Shown here: piece after piece, positions 1 through 8,029 of the stretch
How positions within the stretch are numbered: position 1 is the first letter of the stretch
How the letters are laid out: each line of letters opens with the position of its first letter
NCBI GenBank assembly: GCA_017460835.1
Contig: JAFUAD010000046.1
Coordinates: 62,001-126,000 of the forward strand
Direction: 5' to 3'
From: Oscillospiraceae bacterium
GTDB lineage: Bacteria; Bacillota; Clostridia; Oscillospirales; Ruminococcaceae
DNA: 64,000 bases
Translations under genes and position numbers: made by a program
Notes under the pieces: generated by a model
Database searches by the model: none
What the model was told of the DNA's origin: nothing
What the model saw: only the letters and a program-made list of their open reading frames with translations

Positions 1-401
1 GTCGCACGGAGCATCATGCGGTGGCTGATCGAATAGCTCCCGCTTTGCAGGCGGTCGAGCATATCGAGCTCATTCGCCTCAAATGCCGCGAGGAAGCCGA
101 GCGTGCCGGTATTGATTCCGACGAGCCTGCACGGCGCTGTCTGATGCGATTTTGCATAGTGCAGAAGCCTTCTCGCGCATTGCAGGATCGTGCCGTCGCC
201 GCCGATCGCGATGACAAAATCCGCGCCGTCATAGAGCGTCTCCTCCGGCAGAAAGCGGATCCCGTCTGTTCCGGAGAGCGCCTCGGCGGCGGATTCCGGC
301 AGGCAGACAGAAGCGCCGAAGGTGCGCAGCCGTTCTGCCGTCAGGCGGGCGGTCTGCATCGCCCTTTCCTTCGAGAGATTCGGACAGAGAACATATTTCA
401 T
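1..401 (-). CDS. nadK: NAD kinase, N-terminal part (runs off the left edge)
   Basis: NAD kinase phosphorylates NAD to NADP in the cytoplasm. The visible 133 residues start MKYVLCPNLSKERA and contain the family signature GGDGT followed by INTGTLGFLA, the ATP/NAD-binding core of the family. The C-terminal half lies outside the window. The ATG (401-399) overlaps the tlyA stop as ATGA, so it is translationally coupled to tlyA. The order dxs-tlyA-nadK is the usual clostridial one. Function is secure from the motifs; completeness cannot be judged. Confidence 0.93.
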   Translation of the reverse strand, partial: MKYVLCPNLSKERAMQTARLTAERLRTFGASVCLPESAAEALSGTDGIRFLPEETLYDGADFVIAIGGDGTILQCARRLLHYAKSHQTAPCRLVGINTGTLGFLAAFEANELDMLDRLQSGSYSISHRMMLRA

Positions 402-1147
402 GTGCTTCGCCTCGATTCCTGACAGATATGCAGATACAGGAGATACTCGGTATTGCCGCTGCCGCCCTTGATCGGCGATTCGCACGCAGCGTCTGCGAGC
501 ATCCCGTTCTGTGCGGCGCAGTCCTTGATCTCCCGCAGAACCTGCTGCCGGATCTTTTCGTCGCGGACAATGCCGTGCTTATTGAGTGCCGCGCGCCCCG
601 CCTCAAACTGCGGCTTGACCAGCAGAACGGCGGTGCCGTCGTCGGTCAGCAGCGGCGGGAGATGCGGTAAAATCTGCTTCAGTGAGATAAACGAGACATC
701 ACAGGCGGCGAAATCCGCCGGAAGTCCGTCGGTTTTGGGGCCAAGCGCCCGCAGATCGGTGCCCTCCATGACCGTGACACGCGGGTCATCCCGCAGCGAC
801 TGCGCCATCTGGTCATGCCCGACATCCACCGCGAGCACGGACCTTGCGCCGTGCTGGAGCATACAGTCGGTGAAGCCGCCGGTCGAGGCGCCGATATCAA
901 GGCATCGCCTGTCCTTCAGCGAGATCTGAAATTCCGCGAGCGCAAAGCGCAGCTTATACCCGCCGCGCCCGACAAACGGAAGCTGCTCGGTCACGGCGAC
1001 CGCATCGGTCTCGCTGACCTTTTTCGATGCCTTCATGCACACCAGCCCGTTGACCGTGACATGCCCCTCGTCAATCAGGGTCTGTGCGCGGTTCCGGCTC
1101 TCGCAGAGTCCCCGCGCAAGCAGCGCTGCGTCCAGTCTTGCGCTCAT
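398..1147 (-). CDS. tlyA: TlyA-family rRNA 2'-O-methyltransferase
   Basis: 249 aa, normal length. An N-terminal S4 RNA-binding domain (about residues 1-60) is followed by a Rossmann methyltransferase domain with the SAM-binding motif DIGASTGGFTDCML (from residue 84) and a VKPQFEAG motif. TlyA proteins methylate cytidine 2'-OH in 16S and 23S rRNA; some homologues were first described as haemolysins. The start overlaps the dxs stop (ATGA) and the stop overlaps the nadK start, so it sits in a tightly coupled operon. Site specificity cannot be read from sequence. Confidence 0.93.
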   Translation of the reverse strand: MSARLDAALLARGLCESRNRAQTLIDEGHVTVNGLVCMKASKKVSETDAVAVTEQLPFVGRGGYKLRFALAEFQISLKDRRCLDIGASTGGFTDCMLQHGARSVLAVDVGHDQMAQSLRDDPRVTVMEGTDLRALGPKTDGLPADFAACDVSFISLKQILPHLPPLLTDDGTAVLLVKPQFEAGRAALNKHGIVRDEKIRQQVLREIKDCAAQNGMLADAACESPIKGGSGNTEYLLYLHICQESRRST

Positions 1148-3051
1148 CGCAGCAGCTCCCTGACATGCTCCGCGATGCCCGCAGCGGAGAGCCCGCAGGC
1201 ACGCAGCGCATTTTCGACCGGCGCCTGCTGGACAAATCCGTCAATCGCAAGACAGCGGAATCTGCCCTTATAGTCCTCATCGAGCAGCCTTGCCGCGAGC
1301 TTTTCGCCGATGCCGCCCGCTCTGCTGCCCTCCTCCGCAAAGAGGATGCGGTCATACTGCTTTGCGGTCTGCACGGTTTCCTCCGCGATCGGATACACCG
1401 CCGTGAGCTTCAGCAGCCCGCAGGAAATGCCCTCTGAGCGGAGCAGCTCCCTTGCCTCATAGGCCTGCTCGGAGATTCTGCCGTAGGTGATAATCAGCGC
1501 ATCCGCTCCGCTGAGATGGGTGTCAGCAAGGCTCGTCGGAAGCGGGAACTGCGGCGATTCCTGCCCGCGCGGATAGCGCACTGCCGCGATGCCGGTGTCG
1601 TCATAGAGCGCGGCATGCAGACAGAGCTTCAGCTCGGCATAGGTTGCCGGCGAATAGATTTTACAGTTCGGGATCGCGGTCAGCATCGGGATATCGAAGA
1701 TGCCCTGATGCGTTTCGCCGTCCTCGCCGACGATGCCCGCGCGGTCAACGCCGAGCACAAGATGCGTTGAGGCGATCGCGGTGTCGTGGAGAAGCTGGTC
1801 GAATGACCGCTGCAAAAATGTCGAATATACAGCGAAAACAGGCGTTTTGCCCATAGACGCGAGCGCGGCGCAGAAGGTGACGGCATGCTGCTCGGCGATG
1901 CCGACATCATAGAAGCGGTTGGGATGTGCCGCGGCAAAAAACTGCAAGCCTGTCCCGTATTTCATCGCCGCGGTTACGGCGCAGATTTTCTTGTCGGATT
2001 TGGCGAGCTGCACCAGCTCCCTGCCGAAAACGGTCGAATAGCACTCGTCGATCGAGAGCTCCGGGTCATGCGCATCCAGATCAATCCGCGCGATCTCGCC
2101 GTCGGGCATCTCATGCCGCGGGACGCCGTGGTATTCGCCGGGATTCTTCTCCGCGGGCGCATAGCCCTTGCCCTTTTTCGTCTGCACATGCACGACGACC
2201 GGTCTGCGGTAGCTCTTTGCGACCGTCAGCGTTTCGTCGAGCGCCGCGATATCGTGTCCGTCAACCGGTCCCAGATACACAAAGCCCATGTCCTCGAAGA
2301 TCGTCGTCTGCACGATATTGCGGCGCAGGCGGTCTTTCGTATTTTTCAGCGAGCGCACGAGCCTTCCGCCGATTGCCGGCGCCTTTCCGATCACGCGCTC
2401 AACCGTCCATTTTGTGCGGACATAGTCGGTTTTCCGGCGGATTTTCGAGAGATATTTTGCGATCGCGCCGACGTTTTTGGAGATCGCCTGATTGTTGTCA
2501 TTCAGCACGACGATCAGATTGACCGTTGTTTTGCCGGCATTGTTCAGTCCCTCATAGAACATGCCGCCGGTCATGGCGCCGTCACCGACGACGGCAACTG
2601 CATAGCGGTCGTCGTGTCCGTCCATGCGCATCGCCTCCGCCATGCCGAAGGCCGCGGAGACTGCGGTGCTGCTGTGTCCGGTGATGAAGGTATCGTGGAC
2701 GGATTCTGTCGGCTTCGGGAATCCGGCAAGGCCGTTTTCCTGCCGCAGGGTAGAAAGCTGATCGGCGCGCCCTGTCAGGATCTTGTGCACATATGCCTGA
2801 TGGCCGACGTCCCAGACGATGCGGTCCTCCGGCGAACGGAAATTCCGGTGCAGAGACAGGGTCAGCTCAACGACACCGAGATTGGAGGACAGATGCCCGC
2901 CGGTTTTCAGCACGGTGCCGATCAGCAAATTCCGTATTTCGCTGCAAAGCGCGGTACACTGCTGCACTGACAGCTCCGAAAGCTCCTCCGGCAGCTTCAG
3001 ATCGTGCAGCGTGACCGCCTTTTGCAGGTCAAATTGACGTTCTCTGTTCAT
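1144..3051 (-). CDS. dxs: 1-deoxy-D-xylulose-5-phosphate synthase
   Basis: 634 aa. First enzyme of the MEP isoprenoid pathway: pyruvate plus glyceraldehyde-3-phosphate to DXP, TPP-dependent. The TPP motif VVGDGAMTGGMFYEGLNNAG begins near residue 154 with NDNN about 25 residues later; the transketolase middle domain contains YSTFLQRSFDQ. A longer reading frame extends to 3147 but would run into xseB; the ATG at 3051 has GGAGAG about 5 bases upstream and matches the usual N-terminus. Only 31 bp separate it from xseB; the ispA-type prenyl synthase gene often found here is absent. Confidence 0.95.
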   Translation of the reverse strand: MNRERQFDLQKAVTLHDLKLPEELSELSVQQCTALCSEIRNLLIGTVLKTGGHLSSNLGVVELTLSLHRNFRSPEDRIVWDVGHQAYVHKILTGRADQLSTLRQENGLAGFPKPTESVHDTFITGHSSTAVSAAFGMAEAMRMDGHDDRYAVAVVGDGAMTGGMFYEGLNNAGKTTVNLIVVLNDNNQAISKNVGAIAKYLSKIRRKTDYVRTKWTVERVIGKAPAIGGRLVRSLKNTKDRLRRNIVQTTIFEDMGFVYLGPVDGHDIAALDETLTVAKSYRRPVVVHVQTKKGKGYAPAEKNPGEYHGVPRHEMPDGEIARIDLDAHDPELSIDECYSTVFGRELVQLAKSDKKICAVTAAMKYGTGLQFFAAAHPNRFYDVGIAEQHAVTFCAALASMGKTPVFAVYSTFLQRSFDQLLHDTAIASTHLVLGVDRAGIVGEDGETHQGIFDIPMLTAIPNCKIYSPATYAELKLCLHAALYDDTGIAAVRYPRGQESPQFPLPTSLADTHLSGADALIITYGRISEQAYEARELLRSEGISCGLLKLTAVYPIAEETVQTAKQYDRILFAEEGSRAGGIGEKLAARLLDEDYKGRFRCLAIDGFVQQAPVENALRACGLSAAGIAEHVRELLR

Positions 3052-3082
3052 TGTGCTCTCCGTACAGCAATGCTTCTCTTTG

Positions 3083-3301
3083 TTAATTGCTGTCTTCCTC
3101 TGTATTGATGTCTGCTGCCGAAGCGGGCTTTGCCTCAAATTCGGCAACCTTCAGCCTTGCATGCTCCAGTTCCTTTTTGCAGTCAGCGGCGAGCTTTGCG
3201 CCCTCGCCGTAGAGCGTGACGGCCTCCTCAAGCGGAAGCCCGCCTGCCTCCAGCCTTGCGGTGATCTCCGCAAGCTGCTGCATTCCCTCTTCAAAATTCA
3301 T
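3083..3301 (-). CDS. xseB: Exodeoxyribonuclease VII small subunit
   Basis: 72 aa, typical of XseB: a short helical protein (NFEEGMQQLAEITARLEAGG, then EEAVTLYGEGAKL) that forms the multi-subunit rod of exonuclease VII with XseA. The ATG overlaps the xseA stop as ATGA, so the two subunits are translationally coupled. Acts in the cytoplasm on single-stranded DNA ends. Confidence 0.93.
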   Translation of the reverse strand: MNFEEGMQQLAEITARLEAGGLPLEEAVTLYGEGAKLAADCKKELEHARLKVAEFEAKPASAADINTEEDSN

Positions 3302-4512
3302 GTTGATGCTCCTGTTTCGGGTATTTCGGTGCCGGTGACAGCCGCCGTGATGCTGCCCTCGCCGAGCCGGATCCGCAGCGTATCGCCCGCGTGCAGCTCC
3401 GATGCGCTGCGCACCAGCGTATCACCGTGATAAACGAGCGCATAGCCGCGCTGCAAAATTTTAACGGGGCTTGCGGCATCAAGCCTGCCGGCGGTCAGCT
3501 CCCACTGCTGTATTTTCTGCCGGTAGAGGCTGTTCCATGCATATTGCAGCCTTTGTTCTGCATGCTGAAGCTGCTCGCTCTGTGCCGCGACCCGGCTTCT
3601 GAGCGAGAGCCGTTCCAGCCGGAGCGTGCGCGTCTGCAAGTCCTGCGCCTTCTGCTGTATGATTCTCTCGGCTGCCCTGCGCATTCTTCCGCTCAGGGCT
3701 TCGATCTGCTCCGAGAGCGCGCCGATATCCGGTACGGCAAGCTCTGCCGCAGCGGAGGGCGTCGGGGCACGGAGGTCTGCGACCTCGTCCGCGATGCAGT
3801 GATCGGTCTCATGCCCGACGGCGCTGATGACCGGCACCGGCGAACGGAACACGGCATACGCGACCTCCTCGGACTGAAACGCCGAGAGGTCCTCATTTGA
3901 ACCGCCGCCTCTGCCCATGAGGATCACATCGCAGCCGTCCTCAGCGGCATTGCGCAGCGAGGCGGCAACGGATGCCGGGGCTGCATCTCCCTGCACCAGC
4001 GCAGGATAGATGCACACATTCCCGATCGGATAGCGGCGGCTCAGAATTTGCAGCATATCCTGCAAGGCAGCGCCGCTCCGCGAGGTGACAATGCCGATCT
4101 TTTTCGGCATCGGCGGCAGGGAACGCTTGCGCTCCGGGGCAAAGAACCCCAGTTCCGCGAGCTTCTGCCGGAGCTGCTGCAATGCCAGCGCCTGTGCGCC
4201 GAGCCCGTCCGGCTGCATATCCGTCACATTGATCTGGTAGGAGCCGTCCCGCTCATAGAGCGTCACAGTGCCCTGCACGATCATGTGCATGCCGTTCTGC
4301 GGCTGAAATTTCAGCCTGTCCGCATTGGAGCGGAACATGACGGCTTTGACGGTCGCCTCGGCATCGCGCAGGCTGAAATAGCAGTGACCGGAGCGGAAAT
4401 TCCGGGTAAAGTTTGCGATCTCGCCGCGGATTAAGACAGAGCGGAGATGTGCGTCCTCCTTCAGCAGAAAGGCGACATAGCGGTTGAGCTGACTGACGCT
4501 CAGGATCGACAT
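3298..4512 (-). CDS. xseA: Exodeoxyribonuclease VII large subunit
   Basis: 404 aa. An N-terminal OB-fold (SVSQLNRYVAFLLKED, then RGEIANFTRNFRSGH and YFSLRD; about residues 1-100) is followed by the catalytic domain (KKIGIVTSRSGAALQDMLQI, GRGGGSNEDLSAF, ISAVGHETD) and a long helical C-terminal region. It degrades single-stranded DNA to oligonucleotides. The reading frame is open 91 codons further upstream, but the ATG at 4512 has a GGAGATGGAGG ribosome-binding sequence and the family N-terminus; it overlaps the upstream gene by 13 bp. Confidence 0.94.
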   Translation of the reverse strand: MSILSVSQLNRYVAFLLKEDAHLRSVLIRGEIANFTRNFRSGHCYFSLRDAEATVKAVMFRSNADRLKFQPQNGMHMIVQGTVTLYERDGSYQINVTDMQPDGLGAQALALQQLRQKLAELGFFAPERKRSLPPMPKKIGIVTSRSGAALQDMLQILSRRYPIGNVCIYPALVQGDAAPASVAASLRNAAEDGCDVILMGRGGGSNEDLSAFQSEEVAYAVFRSPVPVISAVGHETDHCIADEVADLRAPTPSAAAELAVPDIGALSEQIEALSGRMRRAAERIIQQKAQDLQTRTLRLERLSLRSRVAAQSEQLQHAEQRLQYAWNSLYRQKIQQWELTAGRLDAASPVKILQRGYALVYHGDTLVRSASELHAGDTLRIRLGEGSITAAVTGTEIPETGAST

Positions 4513-5462
4513 GCCTCCATCTCCTTCCTTGCCGCGAAGATCGCAGTGCCGGCGGCGTTGTCGCTGGAAAACACCGGCTCTGCAAATGCGGTTTGCAGCG
4601 GTAATTGCCGCAGCGCATTCTGTATCAGCAGATCGGAGAGCACACCGCCTGCGTAGAGCACCGGCATGCTTCCGTTTTTTTCGATTGCGTCTTTGGTCAT
4701 CGCGAGCAGCACCGCCGAAACGGAATTCAGGCAGTAGCGCGCGATCTCTGCGGGCTCCGAACCCTTTTTGAGCATGGCCCCGCACTGGTTCTGAAGCCCG
4801 GAAAGCGAGCAGCAGCCATCCTTCAGCGTGACGCGCATATGCGCCTTTGTGTCACTTTGCATCGCGAGCGCTTCGAGCTCCGGGCCGCAGGGAAATTTCA
4901 GGCCGAGCATCAGCCCGACGCGGTCGATCGCCTGTCCCGCCTTCAGATCGGAGGAGGCAGAGACCGGCTCAATCCGCAGAACATCCTCCCGGTCGGGCGT
5001 GCAGCGCACACAGTCCGTTGTGCCGCCGCTGACATGGAATGCCAGAAACGGCTGCGCCGGCTGATCGAGCCATGAGAGGCAGTCCGCGGAATAGAGCGCC
5101 GCGAGAATATGTCCCATCTGGTGCGAGGTGCGGTGCAGCGGAATCTGATTTGCCGCCGCGAGCATCCGCGCCGCGCCGGTTCCCGCGAGAAAGCAGGGCA
5201 TATAGGAGCCCGCCGCATTCCGCGGTGCATCGGATACGCCGACTGCATCCGGGAGCAGCTTTCCGCCGCAGTCATCTGCGAGCAGCTCCAGCAGCTCCGG
5301 AAGCTGCCGCACATGATGAAACACCGCATCGCTCTGCCGCAGCCCCGCTTGTCCCTCCGGAACAGGCAGGAGCCTTTTCCGCTGGAGCACCGTGCCGGCT
5401 TCGGTGTCATACCATGCGCATGAGGTGGTATAATTGCTGGTGTCCAGTCCGAGCAGCTTCAT
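4500..5462 (-). CDS. Kae1/TsaD-like (peptidase M22 family) protein
   Basis: 320 aa, ASKHA-fold protein of the Kae1/TsaD superfamily. The N-terminus LGLDTSNYTTSCAWYD and the metal-binding HQMGH (residues 114-118) match the family, as does VSGGTTD. True TsaD makes the t6A tRNA modification; this version, lying between nusB and xseA, is a clostridial paralogue usually called peptidase M22 or glycoprotease, and its role is not established. It is coupled to nusB by an ATGA overlap. I would not name it tsaD without seeing the second copy in the genome. Confidence 0.8.
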   Translation of the reverse strand: MKLLGLDTSNYTTSCAWYDTEAGTVLQRKRLLPVPEGQAGLRQSDAVFHHVRQLPELLELLADDCGGKLLPDAVGVSDAPRNAAGSYMPCFLAGTGAARMLAAANQIPLHRTSHQMGHILAALYSADCLSWLDQPAQPFLAFHVSGGTTDCVRCTPDREDVLRIEPVSASSDLKAGQAIDRVGLMLGLKFPCGPELEALAMQSDTKAHMRVTLKDGCCSLSGLQNQCGAMLKKGSEPAEIARYCLNSVSAVLLAMTKDAIEKNGSMPVLYAGGVLSDLLIQNALRQLPLQTAFAEPVFSSDNAAGTAIFAARKEMEACRS

Positions 5463-5887
5463 GATCTGCTGCCGTCCTGACGGTTCAGCTCTTTGGTATA
5501 GGCGCCGAGCAGCCCGTTGACGAAACGGATATCCTCCTCGGAGGCGGTATAGGTTTCGGTCAGGATGACGGCCTCGGAGACTGCGGCATTTGCCGGCGTG
5601 CCGTCATCATAGAGAATCTCATACATCGCAAGGCGCAGGATCGTCAGATTCAGCTTCGGAATCCGGTTGAGGCTGCGCTTCGGGCTGAGCCGCTGAATCG
5701 TTTCGTCAATGGTATCAAGGTGCGCAAGCGTTCCCCCGACCAGCTCCTTCACTGCGTCATTGACGATGATCTCGTCGATCTCCTCCGCGATGGCATAGAG
5801 CTCCTCGATGGGGTCGTCGCGCAGGGATTTTTCAAACAGCAGCTTCATAGCACTGTCGCGGATTTCACGTCTGTTCGGATTTGCCAT
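5459..5887 (-). CDS. nusB: Transcription antitermination factor NusB
   Basis: 142 aa, all-helical NusB fold: RREIRDSAMKLLFE at the N-terminus and PKLNLTILRLAMYEILYDDG, a strongly conserved NusB block, in the C-terminal half. NusB with NusE (ribosomal protein S10) binds boxA in rRNA leader transcripts and supports antitermination. The ATG at 5887 with AAAGGAA upstream was chosen over a longer frame that would run into asp23. Confidence 0.93.
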   Translation of the reverse strand: MANPNRREIRDSAMKLLFEKSLRDDPIEELYAIAEEIDEIIVNDAVKELVGGTLAHLDTIDETIQRLSPKRSLNRIPKLNLTILRLAMYEILYDDGTPANAAVSEAVILTETYTASEEDIRFVNGLLGAYTKELNRQDGSRS

Positions 5888-5906
5888 ATTCGGTTCCTTT
5901 CGTTTT

Positions 5907-6251
5907 TCAGAATGCGATTCCGGCGGCGACCACATGCACCTTCGAGACAATGACGCCGGTCATGCTCTGGACGTTTTCCTTTACATTCTGCTGTACCTGC
6001 TCTGCGACATTGATGAGGCGGATGCCGTCCTCCAGAACCAGACTGACGGTAATCTCGATCATGTCATTGACGACCTGCACCCTGACCGGCTCTGCGGGGG
6101 AGAGGATATTCCGGAGTCCGCTCTTTTTTTCTTCGAGACCCGCAACACCGTCGATCTCCTTTGCGGCGATGCCGGCAATGGAGCGGATGACATTTTCGGA
6201 GATCCGGACGACACCGTGCGAAACAGCCTTCTTCGGATAATCGTTGCTCAT
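5907..6251 (-). CDS. Asp23/Gls24 family envelope stress protein
   Basis: 114 aa. Asp23 (DUF322) domain over the whole length: VRISENVIRSIAGIAAKEIDG, VAGLEE, then the hallmark NVAEQVQQNVKENVQSMTG. In Staphylococcus, Asp23 is a membrane-anchored cell-wall-stress protein; Clostridia commonly carry a copy before nusB. It is the first gene of the operon, 85 nt downstream of the promoter at 6338-6366, with an AGGAGG ribosome-binding site. Confidence 0.9.
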   Translation of the reverse strand: MSNDYPKKAVSHGVVRISENVIRSIAGIAAKEIDGVAGLEEKKSGLRNILSPAEPVRVQVVNDMIEITVSLVLEDGIRLINVAEQVQQNVKENVQSMTGVIVSKVHVVAAGIAF

Positions 6252-6337
6252 GTTTGTAACCTCCTCAGATTATACAACAAACAGCCGGACAGGCAGGCAG
6301 AGAGTTTTCTGCCGCCTGTCAGTGTCCATACTCTATT

Positions 6338-6366
6338 ATTATAGCAGATTTTTCTGTTTCGCACAA
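6338..6366 (-). promoter_or_regulatory. Sigma-A promoter of the asp23-nusB-...-nadK operon
   Basis: Read on the minus strand: -35 TTGTGC (6366-6361), 17-bp spacer, -10 TATAAT (6343-6338). It lies between spoIIIAH and asp23 and points toward asp23. No GC-rich hairpin was seen between the spoIIIAH stop and this promoter, so read-through from the spoIIIA operon is possible. Confidence 0.75.
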
Positions 6367-6406
6367 CCTTTTTCGGAAAAAAATTTATTTTCTTTTTCTG
6401 AAATGC

Positions 6407-7006
6407 TCAGGGTGCAGCGGAGGCGCCCGGCTTCTGATCGGAAACCTCGAAGATGCGGATGCCCTCGGCGGGAACATCGGCCTCGGTCAGGATGATATCC
6501 TTGATCGCGGCGGCCTGTGCCGCGTCCAGCCCGCTGCTTTCGACGACGACCTTTGCGGTGCTGCCGTCGAGGTACACGACGCAGTCCTGATAGCCCTGCG
6601 AGAGAATCAGGCTCTCGATGACATTTTCGCTCTCGATCAGCTTCGACATGTTGACCGCGTCGATCGCGTTCGTGACCATTTCCTCATTGCTGAGGTCGCC
6701 GCCGCCGATGATGCTTTGCAGCGTCTGGACGGCGCGGTCGCGGCTGTTCTGCTTGTCGAGCCTTGCCTGCGCGAAATAATCCGCCTGTGTCGGCGTCGCG
6801 CTGACCATTTCCGCGGTGCCGTAGTCGGCAAGGTCATCGGCGCCCGCTGCCGCCGTGTCCGCATCGGCAGGGCTGCTTGTCTGTGCGGTCAGCAGTCCGC
6901 GCCCGCCCGCGAGCACATAGTTCATGTAAACCGCCGCGCCGAGCACCAGCGTCAGGATGCTCAGGACGATCTGCTTTTTTCCGATGATGAGGGTCGGTTT
7001 CTTCAT
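6407..7006 (-). CDS. spoIIIAH: Stage III sporulation protein AH
   Basis: 199 aa. A short cytoplasmic N-terminus and one membrane helix (IVLSILTLVLGAAVYMNYVL, residues 12-31) precede an extracytoplasmic domain ending in the YscJ/FliF-like ring-building fold (IESLILSQGYQDCVVYL, then DIILTEADVP). SpoIIIAH on the mother-cell side pairs with forespore SpoIIQ to form the feeding-tube channel. A longer frame continues upstream, but the ATG at 7006 has AAAGGAG and the family N-terminus. Last gene of the spoIIIA operon. Confidence 0.9.
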   Translation of the reverse strand: MKKPTLIIGKKQIVLSILTLVLGAAVYMNYVLAGGRGLLTAQTSSPADADTAAAGADDLADYGTAEMVSATPTQADYFAQARLDKQNSRDRAVQTLQSIIGGGDLSNEEMVTNAIDAVNMSKLIESENVIESLILSQGYQDCVVYLDGSTAKVVVESSGLDAAQAAAIKDIILTEADVPAEGIRIFEVSDQKPGASAAP

Positions 7007-7019
7007 AAATAGTCTCCTT

Positions 7020-7562
7020 TCAGACAGAGCCGGTTTTCCCGACAAATACGCTGGATGCCGGAATCCCCAGAACGGTGGATACCGCGCGGGTGACCGCCTC
7101 CTGCACGGCCGCGTGATCGCCGTTTGTGCAGAGGACGATCGCGCCGATGACAGCGGGGTAGCGCGTCTCCGTGACCAGTGCGGATTCGTTTCCGCCGGAT
7201 TTCGTGATGACATAGGATGCCTCCCGCTGGCTGCTGTGATCGCTTTTGTTCGATCTCACCTCCTCGGCGTAAATCTGCTCGGAGCTTCCGCTCAGGGTGA
7301 TCATGACCTCCGCTTTGCCGATGCCGGCCATCTGCGAGAGCAGATTCGTCAGTCTTTCCTCGAGGGCGGCGCGGTACTGATCGGCGGATTCGCTGACGGC
7401 CTCCTCCTGCGCGGACGGCGCCTCCTTCTGCGATGCCTTCTGCTCCGGCAGGAATCCGGAAATCAGAATCAGCGCCATACCGGTGAGCCCGAGTATCACG
7501 ATCAGCCGGATGCCCTTTTCGCCCTGCATCTTTTCCCTGAGCCTTTCGAGTATTGCGGTCAT
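7020..7562 (-). CDS. spoIIIAG: Stage III sporulation protein AG
   Basis: 180 aa. One N-terminal membrane helix (IRLIVILGLTGMALILISGF) and a periplasm-facing domain with the ring-building motif (LTNLLSQMAGIGKAEVMITL, then GAIVLCTNGDHAAVQEAV). In Bacillus, SpoIIIAG forms a large secretion-like ring in the forespore envelope. The ATG at 7562 overlaps the spoIIIAF stop (ATGA). Confidence 0.9.
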   Translation of the reverse strand: MTAILERLREKMQGEKGIRLIVILGLTGMALILISGFLPEQKASQKEAPSAQEEAVSESADQYRAALEERLTNLLSQMAGIGKAEVMITLSGSSEQIYAEEVRSNKSDHSSQREASYVITKSGGNESALVTETRYPAVIGAIVLCTNGDHAAVQEAVTRAVSTVLGIPASSVFVGKTGSV

Positions 7563-8017
7563 GTGCCGCCTCCTTCCCGGATCGTGACCTTTGCACCGAG
7601 CCATTCCCGCAGATAGACCGTGCCGGTCTGCACATTTCCCGTTATGACAACCTCATTGATACTTATGCTGCGATCTCCGTCAATATGCAGCGCGCACGAG
7701 GAAACCGTGCATTTGACCTGTTTTTCGGCGAGCGCCTGATTGAGCGCCTGACAGACGCTCTCCGCGACGGCGGATTCCTGCGCCGCTCTGAGCTGTTCGG
7801 TTATGGCTTCGGTCTGCTGTGCGGCGGAGTCCGTACCGCCGGAAAAATCGGCGTCCTTCAGATTGAGAACAGGGCGCAGCAGTGCCGAGAGCAGCAGTAC
7901 GGCAGTCAGCAGCCGGATCTGCTTCCCGAATTTTTCGAGCGGCAAAATGCCCTCCGCGAGCGACAGCGCGATTGCCGCAAAGCAGCCGCATAACACCGCA
8001 GTCTGCAAGGATTCCAC
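7559..8017 (-). CDS. spoIIIAF: Stage III sporulation protein AF
   Basis: 152 aa with two hydrophobic helices at the N-terminus (AVLCGCFAAIALSLAEGIL; IRLLTAVLLLSALLRPVL) and a soluble C-terminal domain, the SpoIIIAF layout. The start is GTG (8017) preceded by GAGAGGTGA. It lies 12 bp after spoIIIAE and is coupled to spoIIIAG. Identity rests on topology, size and operon position more than on motifs. Confidence 0.85.
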   Translation of the reverse strand: MESLQTAVLCGCFAAIALSLAEGILPLEKFGKQIRLLTAVLLLSALLRPVLNLKDADFSGGTDSAAQQTEAITEQLRAAQESAVAESVCQALNQALAEKQVKCTVSSCALHIDGDRSISINEVVITGNVQTGTVYLREWLGAKVTIREGGGT

Positions 8018-8029
8018 CTATGTCACCTC

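Noticed and set aside
4500-5462. Naming the Kae1-like gene tsaD
   Set aside because: Position between nusB and xseA and sequence divergence point to the clostridial paralogue; true tsaD is expected elsewhere.
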